NCBI GenBank assembly: GCA_947474275.1
Contig: CANJHY010000067.1
Location: 1-24,183, forward strand
Source of the DNA: PALSA-1004 sp947474275
GTDB lineage: Bacteria; Pseudomonadota; Gammaproteobacteria; Burkholderiales; SG8-41
DNA length: 24,183 nucleotides
Direction of reading: 5' to 3'
In this document: one piece after another, positions 8,082-18,549 of the stretch
Layout of the letters: each line of letters begins with the position of its first letter
Numbering within the stretch: position 1 is the stretch's first letter
Notes under the pieces: generated by a model
Seen by the model: the letters and a program-made list of their open reading frames with translations, nothing else
The model's database searches: none
Told to the model about the DNA's origin: nothing
Made by a program: the position numbers and the translations under genes

Positions 8082-8432
8082 ATGGGATTCGTGATCGTAA
8101 AAACCCTCATTTCCGCCATCATCATCACGATGGTGTCGGAAGTCGCCAAGCGCAGCCCTGCGTTCGCAGCATTGATCGCATCGCTGCCGCTGGTGTCCGT
8201 GCTCGGCATGATCTGGATTTACCAGGAAACGCACGACATACCGCGCATCGCGGAACACTCCCAGGCGACTTTCTGGTTCGTACTGCCGTCGCTGCCGATG
8301 TTTTTGATATTGCCGGCGATGCTGCGCCATGGCGTCGGTTTCTATCTGGCGCTCACCATCAACTGCGCCATCACCGCGCTGCTGTATCTCGCGATGGTCA
8401 AAGCGGGCGCGTATTTCGGCGTTAAATTTTAG
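8082..8432 (+). CDS. Small integral membrane protein, DUF3147-like
   Basis: A 116-residue, highly hydrophobic protein with about four membrane segments (roughly 4-20, 27-46, 65-82 and 86-110) and short polar loops (SEVAKRSP, YQETHDIPRIAEHS). It resembles small DUF3147-type membrane proteins as I recall them; no biochemical function is known to me. The start at 8082 is preferred to the ATG at 8076 because GGAGG at 8071-8075 gives correct spacing only for the former. It lies between prpC and prpD in the same direction, 30 nt before prpD. Co-expression with propionate catabolism is likely, but a transport role would be speculation. Confidence 0.8.
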   Translation: MGFVIVKTLISAIIITMVSEVAKRSPAFAALIASLPLVSVLGMIWIYQETHDIPRIAEHSQATFWFVLPSLPMFLILPAMLRHGVGFYLALTINCAITALLYLAMVKAGAYFGVKF

Positions 8433-8462
8433 TTTTCTTCCATTCCAACCGATAGAGCAAAC

Positions 8463-9908
8463 ATGTCCAGCCATATAGCAGCGAACCCGCGACAAAAAAC
8501 CGACCAGGTCATCCTCGACATCGCCGATTACGCGTTGAAGCACGCCATCAAGAGCGCCGAGGCCTATAACACCGCCCGGCTGTGCCTGATGGATACGCTG
8601 GGTTGCGGATTCGAAGCGCTGTCCTATCCGGCGTGCACCAAATTGATGGGCCCCATTGTCCCGGGCACCGTCGTTCCCAACGGCGCCAAGGTGCCGGGCA
8701 CGTCATTTCAGCTCGATCCGGTCGCCGCCGCCTTCAACATCGGCTGCATGATTCGCTGGCTCGATTTCAACGACACCTGGCTCGCGGCCGAATGGGGCCA
8801 TCCTTCCGACAATCTCGGCGGCATCCTCGCCGCCGCCGATTACCTGTCGCGCACGCGCGTTGCCGCAGGCAAAGCGCCGCTGACCATGCGCGAAGTGCTG
8901 ACGGGCATGATCAAGGCGCACGAAATCCAGGGCGTCATCGCGCTTGAAAACAGTTTCAACCGCGTCGGTCTCGATCACGTCGTGCTGGTCAAGGTCGCCA
9001 GCACCGCCGTGGTGACCGCGATGCTTGGCGGCACGCGCGAAGAAGTCATCAACGCGGTGTCCAATGCCTGGATCGACGGCCAATCGCTGCGCACCTATCG
9101 CCATACGCCCAACACCGGCTCGCGCAAATCGTGGGCGGCGGGCGACGCCACCAGCCGCGCGGTTCGGCTCGCATTGATGGCGCTCAAAGGCGAGATGGGC
9201 TATGCGTCCGCCCTCACCGCCAGGATCTGGGGTTTCTACGACGTGCTGTTCAAGGGCAAGCCGTTCAAATTCACGCGCAAGTACGGCTCGTATGTGATGG
9301 AAAACATATTATTTAAAATTTCGTTTCCGGCCGAGTTCCACGGCCAGACCGCTGCCGAGTGCGCCGTGGTCCTGCACCCGGCGGTGCGCGACCGCATTGC
9401 CGACATCAAGAAGGTCGTCATCACCACGCACGAGTCCGCCATCCGCATCATCGACAAAAAGGGCGTGCTCAACAATCCGGCCGACCGCGATCACTGCATC
9501 CAGTACATCGTCGCTATCGGACTCATCAAGGGCAACGTGGTGGCGACCGACTACGAAGACGACGTCGCAAGCGACCCGCGCGTCGATGCGCTGCGCTCCA
9601 AAATGGTCTGCGTCGAGAAAAAGCAGTGGACGCTCGATTACCTCGATTCATCGAAGCGTTCCATCGCCAATGCGGTGCAGGTCTTTTTCAAGGACGGCAG
9701 CAAGACCGAAAACATCGCCTTCGAATACCCGATCGGCCATCGCCGCCGCCGCAAGGAGGGCGTGCCGTTGCTCGAAGCCAAGTACAGGACCAATCTGGCG
9801 CGCCGTTTTCCCGCCAAACAGCAGGCCGCGATATTCAGCCTGTGCAACGACCAGAAAAAACTCGAGGCAACACCGGTGCATGAATTCGTCGACCTTTTCG
9901 TGATCTGA
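8463..9908 (+). CDS. prpD: 2-methylcitrate dehydratase (MmgE/PrpD family)
   Basis: It dehydrates 2-methylcitrate to 2-methyl-cis-aconitate without an iron-sulfur cluster, the second step of the methylcitrate cycle. At 481 residues it is full length. Signature stretches are LMDTLGCGFEAL, MGPIVPGTVVPNGAKVPGT, RWLDFNDTWLAAEWGHPSDN, ALENSFNRVGLDHV, DGQSLRTYRH, SWAAGDATSRAVRLALMA, KISFPAEFHGQTA and NNPADRDHCIQY. These agree closely with PrpD of enteric bacteria, so it is PrpD proper and not a generic MmgE homologue. It lies 30 nt after the membrane-protein gene and 18 nt before the DUF3617-like gene, inside the presumed operon. Confidence 0.96.
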   Translation: MSSHIAANPRQKTDQVILDIADYALKHAIKSAEAYNTARLCLMDTLGCGFEALSYPACTKLMGPIVPGTVVPNGAKVPGTSFQLDPVAAAFNIGCMIRWLDFNDTWLAAEWGHPSDNLGGILAAADYLSRTRVAAGKAPLTMREVLTGMIKAHEIQGVIALENSFNRVGLDHVVLVKVASTAVVTAMLGGTREEVINAVSNAWIDGQSLRTYRHTPNTGSRKSWAAGDATSRAVRLALMALKGEMGYASALTARIWGFYDVLFKGKPFKFTRKYGSYVMENILFKISFPAEFHGQTAAECAVVLHPAVRDRIADIKKVVITTHESAIRIIDKKGVLNNPADRDHCIQYIVAIGLIKGNVVATDYEDDVASDPRVDALRSKMVCVEKKQWTLDYLDSSKRSIANAVQVFFKDGSKTENIAFEYPIGHRRRRKEGVPLLEAKYRTNLARRFPAKQQAAIFSLCNDQKKLEATPVHEFVDLFVI

Positions 9909-9926
9909 TATATCGAAAGAACCGAT

Positions 9927-10352
9927 ATGCGAAGCAATCTGATCCTGATCCGCACCGCCGCAGTCGCTGTGCTGCTTGCGCCCCTGGCGGCAACTGCCGC
10001 CATGACGCCGGGGCTCTACGATTACACCGTCAAAATGAGCGTGCCTGGAGCGCCCGCCAATATGCCGGCGCAAACATTTCAGCGCTGCCTCAACGCGAAA
10101 GACATGGAAGGCAGCAAGGCTTACGAAATGCCGCCCAATCCCGGCAGCGACTGCCAGATCAAGGACCTCAGCCAGAGCGGCGGACAGTTCTCCTACAAGA
10201 TGGCGTGCACCAAGCCGCAAAAAATCGATGGTGCGGTGCAGGGTTCGCTGACGTCCACCGGCATGACGATGGAAATGACGATGACCATGGCCGGCATGGC
10301 GGGCCACATGACGCAATCGATTACCGCGAAGCGAGTCAGCGACTGCAAGTAA
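9927..10352 (+). CDS. Secreted small protein, DUF3617-like
   Basis: A 141-residue protein with an N-terminal signal peptide (hydrophobic core AAVAVLLAPLAATAA, cleavage likely after Ala25), so probably periplasmic. The mature start MTPGLYDYTVKMSVPG and the C-terminal DCK fit the DUF3617 pattern, a family of unknown function. Four cysteines (54, 76, 94, 140) could form two disulfides. A methionine-rich stretch at 113-128 has seven Met and one His, which might bind a soft metal; this is inference. The stop codon overlaps the prpF start (TAATG, one shared base), so the two are translationally coupled although their products would be in different compartments. Confidence 0.85.
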   Translation: MRSNLILIRTAAVAVLLAPLAATAAMTPGLYDYTVKMSVPGAPANMPAQTFQRCLNAKDMEGSKAYEMPPNPGSDCQIKDLSQSGGQFSYKMACTKPQKIDGAVQGSLTSTGMTMEMTMTMAGMAGHMTQSITAKRVSDCK

Positions 10353-11620
10353 TGAGCGCAAGACTGCAAAACGTCGCGCCAGCATCGCACGGGCTGCTGC
10401 CGAACCCGGCGCTGGCCGGTTTAGTGCCACGCGTCGTCGATGGCGTGCTCGAACTGCCGGTCTATCACATGCGCGGCGGTACTTCGACCGGCATCGTGTT
10501 GTGGCATGAGCACCTGCCCGCCGACCTCGCGCTGCGCGAAGAAGCGATCCGCTGGCTGATGGGCGTGCCGCCGGCAGGCGAAGTCAAAGGCAACAAGCAG
10601 ACGACCGGCCTCGGCCGCGGCCCATCGACCAGCAACAAGGTATTCATCATCGACCGCTCGCCGAACACCGAAGCCGACGTTACGAGCACGCTTGCGCAGC
10701 TTGCGTCCGACAAGGCCGCCATCGACTGGAGCGTCAATTGCGGCAACATGTCCGCGGCGCTGACCATGTACGCGCTGGATACCGGATTATTCAAAGCATC
10801 AACCGGTAATACCGTGATGCGGATATTCAACACCAATACCGGCGTGACGACCGACGCAACGGTCAAAACGCCAGATGGCACGCCATACATACCCGCCGAT
10901 ACTGAAATACCCGGCGTGATGGGCAAATTTCCCGGCGTCGAATTGAGCCTGCGCAATCCAGTTGGCGCCAAGACCGGCAAGCTGCTGCCGACCGGCAATG
11001 TTATCGACAATTTTGCCGGCGTGGATGCCTCGTGCGTCGACGTGGCGGTACCCATGGTGATCGTCAGTGCGGCCGCTCTCGGCAAAACCGGCCAGGAAAC
11101 AGTCGAAGAACTCGGGCGCGACCACGCGCTGAAACAGCGCCTGCAGGCGATTTGGGTAGAGGCGGGCCGCAAAATGGGGCTGCGCGCGAAAAACGGCGAC
11201 CTGATGGGCGCCGACGACCTCGCGCGCAGCGAAACCATCCCGAAAATCTGCATGGTCGCGCCGCCGCAGGGCGAAGAACACATTCTCGTGCGTTACTTTA
11301 CGCCGCAAACGCCGCATAATTCGCTTGCGGTGACCGGCGGTTGCTGCCTCGCCGTCGCCTGCCTGCTGCCTGGAACCACGGCAAACAAGCTGGCGCGCGG
11401 CGTGCCGGTGATAGACGCCAAAGAAAGCGTGACCGTCATGCAGATGCGCAACCCCGCAGGCGTGCTGCGCGCGCGCATTGCGGCGTCGATGACCGCATCC
11501 GGCGTGCATATCAGCAGCGCGGCATACGAGCGCAGTTCGCAGATTTTTCTGCGCGGACATTTTCCGTTGTATTGCGCGTCCGCGCAGCTCAAAGCGTTTG
11601 GTAAACAATGGCAACAATGA
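10352..11620 (+). CDS. prpF: PrpF-family isomerase (probable 2-methylaconitate isomerase)
   Basis: PrpF isomerises trans-2-methylaconitate to the cis form, in pathways where an AcnD-type enzyme replaces PrpD. The protein is 422 residues, with about 30 extra residues before the usual start region YHMRGGTSTGIV. Catalytic positions known for the family appear kept: Lys96 in PSTSNKVFIID and Cys130 in VNCGNMSAA. The second half has GGCCLAVACLLPG, typical of this diaminopimelate-epimerase-like fold. The ATG at 10352 overlaps the previous stop as TAATG and has no separate ribosome site, so expression relies on coupling. A different prochiral unsaturated acid as substrate cannot be excluded, because related family members act on other compounds. 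Confidence 0.87.
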   Translation: MSARLQNVAPASHGLLPNPALAGLVPRVVDGVLELPVYHMRGGTSTGIVLWHEHLPADLALREEAIRWLMGVPPAGEVKGNKQTTGLGRGPSTSNKVFIIDRSPNTEADVTSTLAQLASDKAAIDWSVNCGNMSAALTMYALDTGLFKASTGNTVMRIFNTNTGVTTDATVKTPDGTPYIPADTEIPGVMGKFPGVELSLRNPVGAKTGKLLPTGNVIDNFAGVDASCVDVAVPMVIVSAAALGKTGQETVEELGRDHALKQRLQAIWVEAGRKMGLRAKNGDLMGADDLARSETIPKICMVAPPQGEEHILVRYFTPQTPHNSLAVTGGCCLAVACLLPGTTANKLARGVPVIDAKESVTVMQMRNPAGVLRARIAASMTASGVHISSAAYERSSQIFLRGHFPLYCASAQLKAFGKQWQQ

Positions 11621-11642
11621 CTTTTATAGGATGACTACGAAA

Positions 11643-14330
<2,688 letters not shown>

Positions 14331-14380
14331 AAAATAGGAGCCAATAGCGCGTAGCACGCACGGAAGTGGCAGTTTTTACG

Positions 14381-14401
14381 ACGCGCGGAGAAGTCGCGCG
14401 T
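14381..14401. other. Perfect GC-rich hairpin in the spacer between the aconitase genes
   Basis: ACGCGCG (14381-14387) and CGCGCGT (14395-14401) form a perfect 7-bp stem with a 7-nt loop. There is no T-run, so it is not a classical terminator. It lies within a 164-nt spacer, just before the repeated aconitase 3'-end relics. Confidence 0.5.
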
Positions 14402-14408
14402 GAAATGC

Positions 14409-14472
14409 GTGTTGCGCGAATTGATGGCGGCGTGAAATTGAACTGTCACGCTGCGAACTGATGGCAGCGTAA
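14409..14472 (+). pseudogene. Two relic copies of the aconitase 3' end
   Basis: The first aconitase ends in codons for VLRELMAA plus stop (14304-14330). In the following spacer, 14409-14435 again reads codons VLRELMAA plus stop, with only third-position or synonymous changes (CTC to TTG, GCA to GCG, TAA to TGA). A third stretch, 14452-14472, reads CELMAA plus stop and matches the gene end at 17 of its last 19 bases. Beyond these ends I see no further homology. They look like remnants of repeated 3'-end duplication or of recombination between aconitase copies. Confidence 0.65.
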
Positions 14473-14494
14473 TCAACAAACAGGAACATACGAT

Positions 14495-17194
14495 ATGGCA
14501 AACGACACTTTCAAAACACTGCGCGACTTCACGCCTTCAGCGGGCAAAAAAGGCCGCTATCACTCGCTCGCCGCGCTCGAAGCAGCGGGCCTCGGCAAGA
14601 TTTCACGCCTGCCGGTCAGCATTCGCATCGTGCTCGAATCGCTGGCGCGTTTCTGCGACGGCAAGCGCGTCACCGAAGAACACGTGCGCAACCTCGCGGC
14701 ATGGCAACCCAACGGCAAACGCACTACGGAAATCCCCTTCATCGTGGTGCGCATCGTACTGCAGGACCTGATCGGTTTCGGCGCTCTTAACGACCTCTCC
14801 GCAATGCGCGCCGCCGCCGAACGCCAGGGCCTGGCTGCCAGCAAGATCGAACCTCTGGTGCCGGTCGACGTCGTGGTCGACCACTCGGTCGAAATCGATG
14901 TCTACAACAGGCCGGACGCCGTGCAGCGCAACCAGGAAATCGAATTCAAACGCAACGCCGAGCGCTACAGCTTCGTCAAATGGGCGCAGGGCGCGTTCGA
15001 GACCGTCCGCGTCGTCCCGCCCGGCAACGGCATCATCCATCAGATCAACATGGAATACCTGTCGCGCGGCGTGTGGGAAAAAGACGGCGTATGGTTTCCC
15101 GATACCGTATTCGGTACCGACTCGCATACCACCATGGTCAACGGCATCGGCGTCGTCGCCTGGGGTGTCGGCGGCATTGAAGCCGAGGCCGGCATGCTCG
15201 GCCAGCCCAATGCTTTCCTCACGCCGGATGTCGTCGGCTGCCACCTGACCGGCAAGCTGCACGAAGGCGTGACCGCGACCGACCTCGCACTCACCGTCAC
15301 CGAACTCATGCGCAAAACGAAAGTCGTCGGCAAGTTCGTCGAGTTCTACGGCGCCGGTGCCGCCGCGCTGACCGCTGCTGACCGCTGCACCGTCGCCAAC
15401 ATGGCGCCGGAATACGGCGCGACCATGGGCTACTTTCCGGTTGACGCGAAGACCGTCGAATACTTCCGCACTACCGGCCGCGAGCCGGAACAGGTCGCAG
15501 CCATTGAAGCGTATTACAAGGTGCAGGGCCTGTTCGGCATGCCCAAGCCCGGCGACATCGATTACTCGCAGATCGTCGAACTCGACCTCGGCAGCATCGT
15601 GCCCAGCCTGTCGGGCCCGAAGCGTCCGCAGGACCGCGTCAACCTGCCCGACCTCGGCCGCGGTTTCGACGCGCTGTTCTCGGCACCCACCGACAAGAAT
15701 GGATATGCGCGCCCTGCTGACGATCTCAACCGCCGCGTGCCCAGTGGGCATGCCGAGTTCGACGTCGGACACGGCGACGTGCTGATCTCGTCGATCACTT
15801 CGTGCACCAATACATCCAATCCCGCGCTGCTGATCGCCGCTGGATTGCTCGCTAAAAAGGCCGTCGAACAAGGGCTCAAGGTCAGTCCGCGCGTCAAGAC
15901 GTCGCTCGCCCCCGGCTCCAAGGTCGCCACCGACTACCTGCGCGATGCCGGGCTGCTGACCTATCTGGAGCAACTCGGTTACGGCGTCGTCGCCTACGGC
16001 TGCACCACCTGCATGGGTGCCGCCGGCCCGCTCGACCCGAAAATCGAGGATGCCGTCGTCTCCCAAGATCTCGTCACCGCCGCAGTGCTCTCCGGCAACC
16101 GTAACTTTGAAGCGCGCGTACATGCGAACCTGCGCGCTAACTACCTCGCCAGCCCGGCGCTGGTGGTGGCCTACGGCATTGCCGGCACGGTACGCACCGA
16201 CCTGACGAAAGATCCGCTGGGCACCGGCAAAGATGGCAAGCCTGTCTATCTGAAGGACGTATGGCCGACCGACGCCGAAGTGGGTGCGTTGATGAAATTC
16301 GCGGCAAATGCCGACCATTTCCGCAAGCAATACGGCGACCTGTCGGGCAACAAGAAGCTGTGGGATGCGATTCCGACCGTCGCCGGCGCCGTTTACAAGT
16401 GGGACGCGAAATCCACCTTCATCAAGGAACCGCCTTTCATGCTGGGCGTGACGCGGCAACTCGACAAGATCACCGATATCAAGGGCGCACGCACGCTGGC
16501 GATCCTCGGCGACTCGATCACCACCGATCACATCAGCCCGTCGACCAAGATCAAGCCCGGCACGCCGGCAGGGAAATGGCTGGAGGGCTACAACAGCCCG
16601 CCGTCCGAATGGGGCCATTTCGGCGTGCGCCGCTGCAACCATGAATTGATGGTGCGCGGCACCTTCGCCAACGTGCGCCTGCGCAACCAGGTCGCCCCAG
16701 GCACCGAAGGCCCTATCACCAAGCACATGCCTGACGGCGCGCAGATGACGATCTTCGAAGCGTCCGAGCTGTATCACGCCTCGGGCACCCCACTCGTTAT
16801 TTTCGGCGGTGAGGATTACGGCATGGGCTCGTCGCGCGACTGGGCGGCCAAGGGCGTGCAATTGCTGGGCGTCAAAGCCGTGATCGTGAAGAGCTTCGAA
16901 CGCATCCATCGCGCCAACCTGGTCGGCATGGGCGTGTTGCCGCTGCAGTTCAAGGCCGGCACCGACGTAAAAACGCTCGGCATCGACGGCACGGAGACGC
17001 TTGATATCGAGGGCGTCAACGGCGGTGACGTCCAGCCGATGCAGGACGTCACGCTCGTGATCACCCGCAAAGACGGCGCCAAGCAGCGCGTGCCGCTCAC
17101 GCTGCGCATCGACACCGGCATTGAGGTCGATTATTTCAAGCACGGCGGCATCCTGCCGTACGTGCTGCGTCAGATTTTGGCCGAAGCGGCCTAG
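14495..17194 (+). CDS. Aconitase, AcnA/IRP1 type, second tandem copy
   Basis: An 899-residue paralogue of the preceding gene, colinear throughout. Cluster ligands Cys437, Cys503 and Cys506 and the motifs GTDSHTTMVN and GSSRDWAAKG are all intact, so both copies should be active. The segment at 90-100 reads QDLIGFGALND, again different from the AcnA consensus. The two copies differ widely in linker regions such as 395-425 (SAPTDKNGYARPADD here, SKPVADSGYNKPAAD there), so the duplication is old, not a recent assembly-like repeat. The ATG at 14495 follows an AGGA motif about 10 nt upstream. It is the last gene of the plus-strand block and is followed by a strong terminator. One copy may serve citrate and the other methylcitrate metabolism; this is inference. 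Confidence 0.93.
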   Translation: MANDTFKTLRDFTPSAGKKGRYHSLAALEAAGLGKISRLPVSIRIVLESLARFCDGKRVTEEHVRNLAAWQPNGKRTTEIPFIVVRIVLQDLIGFGALNDLSAMRAAAERQGLAASKIEPLVPVDVVVDHSVEIDVYNRPDAVQRNQEIEFKRNAERYSFVKWAQGAFETVRVVPPGNGIIHQINMEYLSRGVWEKDGVWFPDTVFGTDSHTTMVNGIGVVAWGVGGIEAEAGMLGQPNAFLTPDVVGCHLTGKLHEGVTATDLALTVTELMRKTKVVGKFVEFYGAGAAALTAADRCTVANMAPEYGATMGYFPVDAKTVEYFRTTGREPEQVAAIEAYYKVQGLFGMPKPGDIDYSQIVELDLGSIVPSLSGPKRPQDRVNLPDLGRGFDALFSAPTDKNGYARPADDLNRRVPSGHAEFDVGHGDVLISSITSCTNTSNPALLIAAGLLAKKAVEQGLKVSPRVKTSLAPGSKVATDYLRDAGLLTYLEQLGYGVVAYGCTTCMGAAGPLDPKIEDAVVSQDLVTAAVLSGNRNFEARVHANLRANYLASPALVVAYGIAGTVRTDLTKDPLGTGKDGKPVYLKDVWPTDAEVGALMKFAANADHFRKQYGDLSGNKKLWDAIPTVAGAVYKWDAKSTFIKEPPFMLGVTRQLDKITDIKGARTLAILGDSITTDHISPSTKIKPGTPAGKWLEGYNSPPSEWGHFGVRRCNHELMVRGTFANVRLRNQVAPGTEGPITKHMPDGAQMTIFEASELYHASGTPLVIFGGEDYGMGSSRDWAAKGVQLLGVKAVIVKSFERIHRANLVGMGVLPLQFKAGTDVKTLGIDGTETLDIEGVNGGDVQPMQDVTLVITRKDGAKQRVPLTLRIDTGIEVDYFKHGGILPYVLRQILAEAA

Positions 17195-17218
17195 CAGCGA
17201 TACAAATCGGCAGGCACG

Positions 17219-17252
17219 CAGGGCGGGCACAAGTGCCCGCCCTGTTTTTTTT
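17219..17252 (+). terminator. Strong intrinsic terminator closing the prp-aconitase block
   Basis: CAGGGCGGGCAC (17219-17230) is perfectly complementary to GTGCCCGCCCTG (17233-17244), followed by eight T (17245-17252). Sterically, the loop is probably ACAAGT. The T-run overlaps the stop of the convergent flavin oxidoreductase gene. There is no T-run on the opposite strand, so it works in the plus direction only. Confidence 0.93.
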
Positions 17253-18342
17253 AAGCGCTGCCTATCGCCTTGTTGACGGCGGGCATCACTTTTTCCGCCA
17301 TCAGCTGCATGGAACGGCGCGCGAGTTTGACGTCGGCCCAGTCGTGGCCCGCGTATAACAACGTGCCGAAATCGCCGACCGTCTCGCGGAACGCGAGGAT
17401 CTGCTCGACCACGCTGTCGACGGTGCCACAAATCACCAAAGTGTCCAGCAGATACTCGAGCGTGACCGCCGAGTTCGGCATCGCAAGGTCGTTCTTGAAT
17501 ATATCGACGTTGCCGTGGCCCAGGCGTTTGGTGAGCAGGTTGTGATAGTAAAAACCATACGACCCTTTGAGATCCTTGGCATAGCGCCGCGCGGTCGCCT
17601 CGTCATCTGCTACAAACACGCTTTTGCATACGCGCCAGTGATTGCGGTCCGCCGGATGTCCGCCCGCCTTGCAGCCTTCTTCGTGTTTCGGCCAGTGTGT
17701 TTTGGCCCACACCGGCTGCAGAAAATTCGCCGTGATCGGCTGCCAGCCGCGCTTGGCCGACTCCACCAGCCCTTTCGAGTACGGCACCACTGCCGTGACC
17801 ACGATGGGCGGATGCGGCTGCTGATAGGGCTTCAACATCACGCCCTGCCCCACGTGCGGAAGCATGGTCTGCTCGGTGGTGATGTTCCAGAACTGGCCTT
17901 TGACGTTATACGGCGCGTCGCCGCTCCATATCGCCAGTATCTGGTTGATCGATTCGACGAACATCGCGTTGCGGTCGCGCTCGAGGTTACCCATCATTTC
18001 CATGTCGGAGCGCAGGCCACCCGGCCCGATGCCGAACTGAAAACGCCCTTCGAGCATGTGATCCACCATCGCGACCAATGCCGCCACCTGCGCCGGGTGG
18101 TTGTTCGGCAAATTCACAGTGCCGCTGCCCAGCCGGATTTGCTTCGTCGCATCAGCGACGCTGGCGATAAATGCGAGACACGACGGTATGGATTCGCAGA
18201 TGTCCGTCACATGCTCGCCGATATAGGCTTCGCTGTAACCCAATTCATCTGCCAGCAGTACCGCAGCGCGATCTTCTTTCAGCGTCTGCGTGTAATTGCG
18301 GCCCGGCGGATGCATGGGCATTGTGAAAAAGCCTAGCTTCAT
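17251..18342 (-). CDS. LLM-class (luciferase-like) flavin-dependent oxidoreductase
   Basis: A 363-residue protein of the bacterial luciferase-like flavin monooxygenase fold, which usually uses reduced FMN or F420. Typical features are MKLGFFTMPMHPPG at the start, LADELGYSEAYIGEH, the IRLGSGTVNLPNNHPAQVAA strand-loop segment, the GRFQFGIGPGG flavin-binding segment, and PPIVVTAVVPYSKGL. The substrate cannot be inferred. The ATG at 18342 is preferred because AGGGGAG and AAGG motifs precede it and the N-terminus fits the family; the upstream open frame is only the repeat-bearing spacer. It follows prfC on the same strand after 207 nt that contain a long inverted repeat. Confidence 0.92.
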   Translation of the reverse strand: MKLGFFTMPMHPPGRNYTQTLKEDRAAVLLADELGYSEAYIGEHVTDICESIPSCLAFIASVADATKQIRLGSGTVNLPNNHPAQVAALVAMVDHMLEGRFQFGIGPGGLRSDMEMMGNLERDRNAMFVESINQILAIWSGDAPYNVKGQFWNITTEQTMLPHVGQGVMLKPYQQPHPPIVVTAVVPYSKGLVESAKRGWQPITANFLQPVWAKTHWPKHEEGCKAGGHPADRNHWRVCKSVFVADDEATARRYAKDLKGSYGFYYHNLLTKRLGHGNVDIFKNDLAMPNSAVTLEYLLDTLVICGTVDSVVEQILAFRETVGDFGTLLYAGHDWADVKLARRSMQLMAEKVMPAVNKAIGSA

Positions 18343-18375
18343 TGCCTTACTCTCCCCTACTGACAGGCTAATCTT

Positions 18376-18531
18376 GAACCGCGAAGGACGCAAAGGACGC
18401 GAAGGAAAACTTTCTAACGGATCGAGAGTCCATTTTTCTTCGTCGAAAATTGCGGCCGGTTGAAATCGACTCACTATTCTTTTCGTTCTTGCCCTTGGTT
18501 TCCTTTGCGTCCTTCGCGTCCTTTGCGGTTC
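18376..18531. repeat. Intercistronic inverted repeat C, between prfC and the flavin oxidoreductase gene
   Basis: The arms 18376-18410 and 18497-18531 are 35-nt inverted copies; I count about 31 matches. Each arm is made of tandem AAGGACGC units with alternating G or A between them, after a GAACCGC start. The central part is 86 nt. On the transcribed minus strand it begins 18 nt after the prfC stop. No T-run follows. Confidence 0.85.
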
Positions 18532-18549
18532 AATCTTTCGACTTAGCCT

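Noticed and set aside
18376..18531. CRISPR-like array because of repeated GGACGC units
   Set aside because: The units are directly adjacent without spacers, and the two arms are inverted, not direct, repeats.
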